From assembly GCF_001690525.1 (NCBI RefSeq), contig NZ_LZGT01000074.1, positions 36,662-100,661 of the forward strand: a stretch of DNA of 64,000 nucleotides, written 5' to 3'. Below are positions 56,930-64,000 of the stretch, piece by piece. A program made the translations under genes and the position numbers. Position 1 is the stretch's first letter. Each line of letters starts with the position of its first letter. Source of the stretch: Gilliamella sp. App6-5 (GTDB lineage Bacteria > Pseudomonadota > Gammaproteobacteria > Enterobacterales > Orbaceae). The notes beneath the pieces are model-generated. The model saw only the letters and a program-made list of their open reading frames with translations. It was not told where the DNA came from and made no database searches.

Positions 56930-58315
56930 ATGGCTCACTCTCTTGATGTTTATAACGATTTTAAAAATAAAAAAATCAGTTCATTATTTTGGCAATATGC
57001 GCTACCAGCCGTGATTGGCACAATTGTAAATACATTATATAACATTATTGATGGTATATTTATTGGCCATTGGATTGGTCGTGAAGCATTGAGCGGTGCT
57101 GGTATTATTTTGCCAGTTATGAATCTAACCGCAGGCATTGGTATGCTGGTAGGCATTGGCTCTGCTAGTCGAATTTCGATTTTTTTAGGGCGAGGTGAAA
57201 ACGACAAAGCCGAAAAAATCGCTGGCACATCGTTTATGTTAACTGCCGTTTTAAGTGGCTTAACTTTGGCGTTATTGCTCTATTTTGTCGATCCCGTTTT
57301 ACATTTTGTCGGATCGAGCGCGACTAATCATGTATATGCCCGCGAATTTTTAGAGGTTTTTTTACCTGGTAGTATTTTTATTACATTAACGTTTAATTAT
57401 AACAATATGATGCGCGCCAGCGGTTATCCATTTAAAGCAATGGTTACCATGTTTATTAGTGTCATTGCCAATATTATTTTGGCACCTATATTTATTATTG
57501 GTTTAGGCTGGGGAATGCGTGGAGCGGCTTTTGCAACCACGTTATCTATGTTTATTAGCTTCTTATTTGTTATGCAACACTTTATCAGCAAAAACAGTAA
57601 TATTAAGCTATATCGACGCAATTTTACCCTTAACTTGACCTATATTAAATCGATTATATCAATCGGTATGTCGCCATTCGCCATGCAAGTTGCGGCCTCT
57701 ATTGTGGTTGTTTTTATCAACTGGCAATTAGTACATTATGCACCACTATCTAACGTGTCGAGTGATGATGCTATTGCGGGCTATTCCAATGCCAACCGAT
57801 TAATCACATTAGTGATTATGATTGTGATTGGCATCAATCAAGGTATGCAACCAATTATTGGTTATAATTATGGGGCAAAAAACTATTCGCGTGTCAAAAC
57901 CACTTTTTTCTATGCCGTTAAGGTAGCCACCGTGATCACAAGTATTGGCTTTATTCTTGGATTTTTTATTCCGGATATTTTAGTCCGCGCATTTAGTGCT
58001 GACGAGGATTTAATTTCAATATCAGCCATTGCACTACGCTATACCACGCTTTCTTTTGCTTTTATTGGTTTTCAAATGGTGACAACCAGCTTTTTCCAAT
58101 GCATTGGTATGGCAAAAGTATCAATTTTACTCAGCCTTTCAAGGCAGATCCTCATCTTATTGCCAACACTCTATATTTTGCCATTATTCTTTGGGCTTAA
58201 TGGCGTTTGGGCTTCATCACCCATCGCGGATTTATTATCTGCTGGTATCGCTTTGACTGTACTTGTTTGGTATTTTAAATCAATCAGAACAAGAATCCAC
58301 ACAGCAGCTAATTAG
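56930..58315 (+). CDS. MATE-family multidrug exporter
   Basis: 461-residue transporter with twelve predicted helices in two six-helix halves. MATE signatures include LFWQYALPAVIGTIVNTLYN with IIDGIFIG (helix 1), GIGSASRISIFLGRGENDKA (helix 2-3 loop), and NQGMQPIIGYNYGAKNYSRV in the second half. Sodium- or proton-driven drug/metabolite export is the family role; the substrate is unknown. ATG start, weak ribosome site (AGCGGAAA). The unusual tandem-repeat upstream region suggests distinctive control. Confidence 0.9.
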   Translation: MAHSLDVYNDFKNKKISSLFWQYALPAVIGTIVNTLYNIIDGIFIGHWIGREALSGAGIILPVMNLTAGIGMLVGIGSASRISIFLGRGENDKAEKIAGTSFMLTAVLSGLTLALLLYFVDPVLHFVGSSATNHVYAREFLEVFLPGSIFITLTFNYNNMMRASGYPFKAMVTMFISVIANIILAPIFIIGLGWGMRGAAFATTLSMFISFLFVMQHFISKNSNIKLYRRNFTLNLTYIKSIISIGMSPFAMQVAASIVVVFINWQLVHYAPLSNVSSDDAIAGYSNANRLITLVIMIVIGINQGMQPIIGYNYGAKNYSRVKTTFFYAVKVATVITSIGFILGFFIPDILVRAFSADEDLISISAIALRYTTLSFAFIGFQMVTTSFFQCIGMAKVSILLSLSRQILILLPTLYILPLFFGLNGVWASSPIADLLSAGIALTVLVWYFKSIRTRIHTAAN

Positions 58316-58338
58316 AATTATTTTAATATAACATTAAC

Positions 58339-58369
58339 AAAAGAGGGGGTAGTTCATTTCCCCCTTTTT
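58339..58369 (+). terminator. Terminator of the MATE gene
   Basis: Stem AAAAGAGGGGG / CCCCCTTTTT (one G-T pair), ~10-nt loop, ending in T residues; 24 bp past the stop codon. Confidence 0.85.
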
Positions 58370-58413
58370 GCGTTTAATCGAGTTTTATTGGTATTGCAGG
58401 TTAAAAGTACACT

Positions 58414-59106
58414 TTAGTTACAAAATGGATGATTAACTCCGTTTTTACACGCTTTTTCAATCCATTCCATGGCTTTTTTATGATCTTTTTTTACAACTTG
58501 ACCATTTTCATACATGACACCCAAATTAAATTGTGCTTGTGGCACACCTTGTATAGCGGCTTTTTCGAGCCATTCTTTTGCTGTAACTATATCTTTTTTT
58601 ACACCCTCGCCTTGTAAGTACATAATAGCTAAATTATATTGCGCATTGGCAAGACCTTGTTTCGCAGATTTTTCAAATAGTTCTCTGGCTTTAGACACAT
58701 CTTTTTCTACTCCTCGCCCTTCACTGTATAAGATACCTAAATTATATTGAGCGTAATCATCATTTTGAGCGGCTGCTTTTTCGTACCACTCTTTTGCTTT
58801 CACATAATCTTGCTCAACACCCGTACCATAATCGTAATAAACACCTAAATTAGATTGAGCACTCGCATAACCTTGAGCAGCTGATTTTTCATACCATTCT
58901 CTTGCTTTAGCATAGTCTTGTTCAACTCCTTCGCCGCGATCATATCGAACACCCAAATCATACTGCGCTTTTGCATCATTTTTTTCGGTTGCCATTTTCA
59001 TCACTTCATCAAATGGTAAGTCTTTTAGCGAAGTTTTATCAGTATCAGCATTAGCAAAACCAGCTAAAAGTATAAATAGTAAGCCTGTAGTTAATAGTTT
59101 TTTCAT
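58414..59106 (-). CDS. Secreted Sel1-repeat protein
   Basis: 230 residues. A cleavable signal peptide (MKKLLTTGLLFILLAGFANA) is followed by an about 20-residue spacer and five Sel1-like repeats of 36 residues (AQYDLGVRYDRGEGVEQDYA; AREWYEKSAAQGYASAQSNL; and so on), then CKNGVNHPFCN with two cysteines. Sel1 proteins are periplasmic adaptors, some involved in host interaction or stress; partner unknown. A broken sibling lies just upstream. Confidence 0.88.
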   Translation of the reverse strand: MKKLLTTGLLFILLAGFANADTDKTSLKDLPFDEVMKMATEKNDAKAQYDLGVRYDRGEGVEQDYAKAREWYEKSAAQGYASAQSNLGVYYDYGTGVEQDYVKAKEWYEKAAAQNDDYAQYNLGILYSEGRGVEKDVSKARELFEKSAKQGLANAQYNLAIMYLQGEGVKKDIVTAKEWLEKAAIQGVPQAQFNLGVMYENGQVVKKDHKKAMEWIEKACKNGVNHPFCN

Positions 59107-59263
59107 TATTCTTTCCTCTTATTGTAATATCTATTATATTGTTGGGGTTGATGTTTTAATTCATCAAAATAATTATAATTTAACAAATATCAATAATATA
59201 TGTTTTTATTGATGCGTAAACCAAAATTAAGACTTCATAAGCTTTATTGCATTTAACCTAATT

Positions 59264-59428
59264 TTATTGGGCTTTTGCATTATTGGCGTCAGTAGCCAAT
59301 TTAATGGCATCATCAATCGGTAAGTTTTTTAGTGAGGTATTATTGGTGTCAGCATTGACAAAACCGGCTAAAAATAGAATTAGTAACCCTTTGATTAATA
59401 ATTTTTTCAAACTTTTATCTTTCATCAT
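59264..59428 (-). pseudogene. Truncated sibling of the Sel1-repeat protein
   Basis: 54 codons: a signal peptide (KKLLIKGLLILFLAGFVNAD) and the spacer (TSLKNLPIDDAIKLATDANN, AKAQ) align residue for residue with the intact Sel1 protein. It then stops at TAA where the first repeat's tyrosine is expected, and a TAG follows two codons later. Only ~160 bp further separates it from its intact copy. It is a decayed tandem duplicate. Confidence 0.8.
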
Positions 59429-59583
59429 AATATTGGCATATTTATATTACCATTGTGTTTTTTTAGTTTAAATTTTATCAATACCCGTTTAACTTAAAAA
59501 TAAGTAGAGAATATTTTTTAACGATAAGTAATAAAAAATGAGAAGTGTAATGCCTTGCTTGCATATCCTTGTTTTTTGATAAC

Positions 59584-60465
59584 TTACTTGTTTATATCAA
59601 TCGTTATTAAAGCAAGACAAATAAGAATAAAGAAAATACCGATACACCCCATTAAAGGCAATGTTTCGCCTACTACCAAAATTGCTAAAACTGCCGCTAT
59701 TACAGGCTCAAGCAGAGTGATAGTTGTTGCGGTACTAGCGGATATTTTTGATAAGCCAAATCCATAACAAAGATATCCTACAAACATAGGGACTAATGCT
59801 ATATAGACACAAACTGTCATATTCGTTAATGAATCACATACACCAAAACCAGTTAGCACCATGATGGGTATTAATAATACGCCTCCACATCCAAAAGTTG
59901 CCCCCATGGCTGACTTAGTTGATATTCCTTTCAACATTAACTGACGCGCTGACCAGGAGTATAAAGCATAAGTAAATCCAGCAATTAAACCAAGTAAAAC
60001 ACCAATGATGATGTGATTATTTTGAACGGTTGTTAAATTATTTTCTGAAAATGACAGTAGTATCATCCCTAAAATGCCAAACGTTGCGCCAATTAACCAG
60101 CGTTTAGTTAAGCGAAAGTCACCGTTCACATATTCAATTATAGCTGAGAGAATCGGCGCCGAGCCAATAGATACAACCGTACCAATTGTCACACCCGATA
60201 ATCGCATTGAGGAATAAAAAGCTAAAGGATAAATCATTACGGCAATGGCACCGACAATAAGAAAATAGCTATACTGGGTTAACAAATCACGCTCGTTAAT
60301 GATTTTAGGGACAGCTAAAACACACTGCAAAATCCCACCAATCCCCATTGCAACGGCGCCAATAAACAATGAAGAAAGTGAGGGAGCAAACGTGGCTACA
60401 GTGCCGGTTGTCCCCCACAAAATAGAAGCTAATACAACCGCTAGACTACCAAGATATCGACTCAT
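59584..60465 (-). CDS. EamA/DMT-family inner-membrane exporter
   Basis: 293 residues with ten predicted helices forming two EamA repeats (first ~8-140, second ~155-290). Typical segments are LASILWGTTGTVATFAP, ILSAIIEYVNGDFRL with KRWLIGATFGILGMIL, and the second-repeat ATTITLLEPVIAAVLAILVV. Likely exports amino acids or small metabolites; the specific substrate is not readable. It starts 11 bp after yicC on the same strand, so co-transcription is likely. Confidence 0.87.
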   Translation of the reverse strand: MSRYLGSLAVVLASILWGTTGTVATFAPSLSSLFIGAVAMGIGGILQCVLAVPKIINERDLLTQYSYFLIVGAIAVMIYPLAFYSSMRLSGVTIGTVVSIGSAPILSAIIEYVNGDFRLTKRWLIGATFGILGMILLSFSENNLTTVQNNHIIIGVLLGLIAGFTYALYSWSARQLMLKGISTKSAMGATFGCGGVLLIPIMVLTGFGVCDSLTNMTVCVYIALVPMFVGYLCYGFGLSKISASTATTITLLEPVIAAVLAILVVGETLPLMGCIGIFFILICLALITIDINK

Positions 60466-60476
60466 TAATCAAGTCA

Positions 60477-61343
60477 TTATTCAATGTTTTGTACTTGCTC
60501 TCTAATTTGTTCAATGAGTACTTTAAGTTCGATTGCACTTGCTGTTACATCCGAATTAATTGATTTAGAGGCTATAGTATTCGATTCCCGATTAAATTCT
60601 TGCATCATAAAATCCAACCTACGACCTATTGCTTCGTTTTTCTTTAAGATTGAGTAAGTTTCTTTAACATGCGTCATTAAACGATCAAGCTCTTCGGCAA
60701 CATCAATTCGCTGTGCAACCATCACTATTTCTTGCTCTAAACGCGAATGATCAAGTTCAATATTAGCTTCAGCTAATTTACTTTTTAAGCGTTCTTTTTG
60801 CCACTCAAGTATTTGAGGCATGTAATTGCGAATCTTATTAACTTCGACAGTAATAGCTTCTAAGCGTTTAACAATCAAATCGCTAAGCGCTTTACCCTCA
60901 CGCTCACGCACGGTAATAAAATCATCAATCGCACTATCTAATAAGGCTATAATTTCTTGGGAAATCGCATCCAGATTTTGCTCTTTAGCCAATAAAACCC
61001 CCGGCCAACGTAACACATCAATAGGGTTGGTTTGCCCTGATTGATGCTCGGATTGTACCCAACTTGCTGCATTAAGTATTTGTTTAGCCAAATCTTTATT
61101 TAACAAGAGTTCTTGATGTTGCCCAGCAGGATCTAGCTCAAAACGTAAATTACACTCAATTTTGCCTCGAGTTAATCGATTGCGCAATCTTTCGCGGATT
61201 ATCGGTTCAAGTGAGCGAAACTGCTCTGGCAGGCGAATATAGGTTTCTAAATAACGTTGGTTAACAGAACGCAGTTCCCACGAGGCAGTTCCCCACGGTT
61301 GATTTAACTCTTTTCGTGAATAGGCAGTCATGCTGGAAATCAT
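60477..61343 (-). CDS. yicC: YicC family endoribonuclease
   Basis: 288-residue YicC, matching E. coli in length (287). It carries ISSMTAYSRKELN at the N-terminus, the middle EIVMVAQRIDVAEELDRLMT, and the C-terminal GRRLDFMMQEFNRESNTIAS-KS with the acidic residues now linked to RNA cleavage in this family. It is divergent from rph, the usual enterobacterial arrangement. Confidence 0.95.
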   Translation of the reverse strand: MISSMTAYSRKELNQPWGTASWELRSVNQRYLETYIRLPEQFRSLEPIIRERLRNRLTRGKIECNLRFELDPAGQHQELLLNKDLAKQILNAASWVQSEHQSGQTNPIDVLRWPGVLLAKEQNLDAISQEIIALLDSAIDDFITVREREGKALSDLIVKRLEAITVEVNKIRNYMPQILEWQKERLKSKLAEANIELDHSRLEQEIVMVAQRIDVAEELDRLMTHVKETYSILKKNEAIGRRLDFMMQEFNRESNTIASKSINSDVTASAIELKVLIEQIREQVQNIE

Positions 61344-61502
61344 AATAGCTTCCTAAATTTGTAAAAAACTTACTGGGCATTGTACCACATATTCTGTATA
61401 ATATGCTCTTAGCTTAGGCTAAACATCAACCATATCTTGTTGATGTCCTCCTAAATAATTAGTTCAAAAAGATATTTTTAATTGTAACAGTTGGAGAATT
61501 GC

Positions 61503-62219
61503 ATGCGCCCGTCTGGTCGATCTGCGGAACAAGTCCGCCCAATCAAAATAACCCGTCATTATACTAAGCATGCAGAAGGTTCTGTATTAGTTGAGTTTGG
61601 TGAAACTAAAGTACTGTGTAATGCCACTGTTGATGAAAGTGTGCCACGTTTTTTAAAAGGCCAAAATCAAGGTTGGGTAACAGCTGAATATGGCATGCTA
61701 CCGCGTGCAACTCATTCACGCACCCAGCGCGAAGCGGCTAAAGGCAAACAAACCGGTCGTACTATGGAAATTCAACGCCTTATTGCTCGTTCATTACGCG
61801 CCATGATTGACCTTAAATTATTAGGCGAATACACCATCACATTAGATTGCGATGTCATTCAAGCCGATGGTGGCACTCGAACGGCATCAATTACTGGTGC
61901 TTGTGTGGCGCTTAATGATGCAATCAACAAAATGGTTGCAGAGGGTAAAATAAAGCAAAATCCAATTAAATCATTGGTTGCTGCTGTTTCTGTCGGCATT
62001 GTCGATGGTCAAGCGGTCTGTGATTTAGAATACATAGAAGATTCAAACGCACAAACCGATATGAATGTTGTGATGACTGACGATGGACGTATGATTGAAG
62101 TGCAAGGCACTGCCGAAGGCGAACCATTTAGTCATGACGAATTATTAAAACTGTTAGCGCTAGCAAAAAATGGCATCGCAACAATTATTGAAGCTCAAAA
62201 ACAGGCCTTAAACGATTAA
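61503..62219 (+). CDS. rph: Ribonuclease PH
   Basis: 238-residue phosphorolytic 3'-5' exoribonuclease trimming tRNA precursors. It begins [14 protein letters not shown]; the RNA/phosphate-binding region has [21 protein letters not shown] and [15 protein letters not shown]. Catalytic acidic residues lie in [23 protein letters not shown] 61503 follows TTGGAG; the frame's earlier TTG is part of that ribosome site. Followed by pyrE after 13 bp. Confidence 0.96.
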   Translation: MRPSGRSAEQVRPIKITRHYTKHAEGSVLVEFGETKVLCNATVDESVPRFLKGQNQGWVTAEYGMLPRATHSRTQREAAKGKQTGRTMEIQRLIARSLRAMIDLKLLGEYTITLDCDVIQADGGTRTASITGACVALNDAINKMVAEGKIKQNPIKSLVAAVSVGIVDGQAVCDLEYIEDSNAQTDMNVVMTDDGRMIEVQGTAEGEPFSHDELLKLLALAKNGIATIIEAQKQALND

Positions 62220-62232
62220 TTGGAGAAAATCG

Positions 62233-62880
62233 ATGAAATCATATAAAAGTGAATTTATTGAATTTGCTTTAAATAGGCAAGCATTAAAATTTGGTGAATT
62301 CACCTTAAAATCAGGACGCAAAAGCCCCTATTTTTTTAATGCAGGATTGTTTAATACCGGTAAAGATCTAGCTTTATTAGGTCGTTTTTACGCAGCTGCT
62401 CTCATGGATGCCAACTTAGAATACGATGTCATTTTTGGCCCAGCTTATAAAGGTATTCCTATTGTTTCATCAACCGTTGTTGCACTCTCTGAACATCATA
62501 ATATCGATGTGCCTTATTGCTTTAACCGCAAAGAAGCCAAAGACCACGGTGAAGGTGGTAACTTAGTAGGTAGTTCGATCTATCAGCAACGCGTTATGCT
62601 GGTTGATGATGTTATTACCGCCGGTACCGCAATTCGGGAATCGATGAGAATATTAGAAGATAACCAATCTAAACTCGCTGGCGTACTGATTTGTCTAGAC
62701 CGTCAAGAAAAAGGTCGTGGTGAACTTTCCGCAATTCAAGAAATTAAACAAACTTATCATTGTAATGTTATTTCAATTATTACGCTTGATGATTTAATCC
62801 AATACCTTTACCAAGATCCGTCACGAAAAGATCAAGTCACACAAGTTGAAGCTTATCGGGCTGAGTATGGGATAAAATAA
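62233..62880 (+). CDS. pyrE: Orotate phosphoribosyltransferase
   Basis: 215-residue pyrimidine biosynthesis enzyme converting orotate and PRPP to OMP. The PRPP loop is [17 protein letters not shown] near residue 120; other family blocks are [20 protein letters not shown] and [11 protein letters not shown]. The ribosome site GGAGAAA is 5 nt after the rph stop. Unlike in E. coli, the 13-bp rph-pyrE spacer leaves no room for a translation-coupled attenuator. Confidence 0.96.
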   Translation: MKSYKSEFIEFALNRQALKFGEFTLKSGRKSPYFFNAGLFNTGKDLALLGRFYAAALMDANLEYDVIFGPAYKGIPIVSSTVVALSEHHNIDVPYCFNRKEAKDHGEGGNLVGSSIYQQRVMLVDDVITAGTAIRESMRILEDNQSKLAGVLICLDRQEKGRGELSAIQEIKQTYHCNVISIITLDDLIQYLYQDPSRKDQVTQVEAYRAEYGIK

Positions 62881-62924
62881 GCTATTAGTATTTGAATATA
62901 CAATAGCAATATATAATTATTAGA

Positions 62925-62990
62925 AAACCTCGAATAATATCGAGGTTTCAGATTGATGACAAACCTCGATATAATTCGGGGTTTATTTTT
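62925..62990. terminator. Double hairpin after pyrE / at the IS end
   Basis: First hairpin AAACCTCG-N8-CGAGGTTT (62925-62948) and a near copy AAACCTCG-N8-CGGGGTTT (62961-62984) followed by TATTTTTTT. The second has a T tract suited to pyrE termination. It overlaps the 3' end of the transposase frame, so the boundary between host sequence and insertion element falls here. Confidence 0.75.
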
Positions 62991-64000
62991 TTATTTAAAC
63001 CATAAATAGGATTTTTAATTTGGATTTTATTAAATAAATTAAAAAATAGCCTAAAAAAACGTAACAAAAATAGCTTTATCGCTATTTTCTTGATATTTTG
63101 AGCTGTTGCGGCCAATAAACACTGCATTTGAACCTGTGCTCTTCCTCTAAATCTTGCATAGCGATGTCCGTGGTGTTGTTTAGCATCAGCAAAGCTGCGC
63201 TCTATGGTTTCTTTTCGCCGAGCATAGACTTTTTTACCCCACTGACTTAAACGAATTTCGTTGGCTATCTCTTTATCTGCTTCCCAGATATGCCGTGTGA
63301 TGACTTTCTGTGTATTTTTACTCTGTGTACACTGTGACAATAACGGACAGATTTTGCAGGTTGTTGCATCAGAATGATAATGACGATAACCTTCCCTGCT
63401 GGTAGTTTTATATATTAATGTTTGCCCGTTTGGGCAAGTATAAGTATCGTTTTGACTGTTATAGATAAACTGCTTTTTTCTGATGGGATTCGCACCATGG
63501 GTGGGGCGGCGATAACCCAACACCGGATATATCTGCTCTGCCAGCAGTAAATGGCAAATGGGAGCCGTAAAATAACCCGCATCAAGACCGACACCAACCG
63601 GATTAAAGCCAAACCGCTCTAACTGGCGTTTTAATCGAGCCATGTAAGGCTGGGAATCATGGATATTTCCAGCTGTGACATAGGTATCGGTAATTAAATT
63701 ATGTTTGCCATCAACCGTTCGGTGATCTAAGTAGAAGAATCCTTTAGGCTTGCCTTCCCGATGCATAAAGCCACTGTCTGGATCTGTTGTACTGACTTTA
63801 ACCTCCTTGTATTTCTCTACCGTCGATGGCTTTAAGACTTTTTTCCGTTTAATTCTCTTTCTGCGTTGATGGCTTGATTAAGCGCATCAATATATTGACT
63901 GGGCTCAACAATACGCTGCTCATTACGTGCTTTGCCTTTATTGGCATTTGCTTTTAGGTGAGTACTGTCCGTATATAATACCCGACCACTTATCAACCCT
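62948..64000 (-). mobile_element. IS1182-like transposase with an internal -1 frame change, cut by window edge
   Basis: Two joined frames. From the right edge to 63832: GLISGRVLYTDSTHLKANAN, containing a catalytic aspartate motif, then EPSQYIDALNQAINAERELN-GKKS-stop. From 63844 downward: KKVLKPSTVEKYKEVKVSTT, then DPDSGFMHREGKPKGFFYLD with the DDE-domain core (VGVGLDAGYFTAPICHLL) and a C-terminal CPNGQ...CKICPLLSQC cysteine region, then ERSFADAKQHHGHRYARFRG. This is the IS1182-type layout (DDE_Tnp_1 plus DDE_Tnp_1_6). The frames meet at A AAA AAG (63838-63844). The left end falls near the hairpins at 62925-62990; the right end is outside the window. Confidence 0.85.

Noticed and set aside
62941..62990. 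Hairpin pair as a possible attC-like or IS recombination site
   Set aside because: Both hairpins are simple inverted repeats with T tracts, better explained as terminators.

Overview
The window is AT-rich gammaproteobacterial chromosome. The gene set (mfd, ilvIH, ygfZ, ampD, coaE-zapD-yacG, tsaD, lexA, yejK, yicC-rph-pyrE, yehI/L/M/P/Q, ygbA, mltG) and the many eroding genes point to a host-associated gammaproteobacterium of the Orbaceae type (Gilliamella-like bee-gut symbionts). That assignment is inferred from gene content and base composition, not from a database match.

Layout. 1-4.5 kb: mfd 3' part, two tandem ydgA-like (DUF945) genes made by a duplication that also copied the mfd tail, and a dead mmuP-like permease. 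4.6-10.5 kb: two large secreted adhesin-like proteins flanking ybiT; both have short tandem repeats at their 5' ends, and the second appears to be a phase-variable locus with 17 copies of a pentamer. 10.7-12.3 kb: decayed genes (MFS fragment, interrupted deoD). 12.4-17 kb: ilvIH, ygfZ, an M20 peptidase. 17.8-21.4 kb: a four-gene type IV pilus set (prepilin peptidase, PilC, PilB, pilin), then a divergent ampD fused to a yqcC domain. 22.5-31.1 kb: mltG/alr, ygbA, a shikimate dehydrogenase-like gene, ycaO, a DUF4282 gene, and the coaE-zapD-yacG-tsaD operon. 31.3 kb: lexA with two SOS boxes.

32.4-39.2 kb is an accessory stretch: a G+C-richer patch, a third adhesin-like gene with a polyproline tract and heptamer repeats, a small type I-F CRISPR array without cas genes, a yccS-like transporter, a PLD-superfamily nuclease-like gene and a truncated antitoxin. 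39.5-54.4 kb is one long leftward operon of a MoxR-ATPase/VWA system (yehI twice plus a dead third copy, yehL, yehM, yehP, yehQ) with overlapping start and stop codons. 54.5-62.9 kb: nfo, yejK, a MATE exporter behind about 200-bp tandem promoter-region repeats, a Sel1 protein with a dead sibling, an EamA exporter, yicC, and rph-pyrE. The right edge is an IS1182-like transposase whose frame changes at an A AAA AAG slippery heptamer.

Most notable: the repeat-controlled adhesin family, the tandem yehI expansion in the MoxR/VWA operon, the AmpD-YqcC fusion, and the orphan I-F array beside a PLD-type nuclease.
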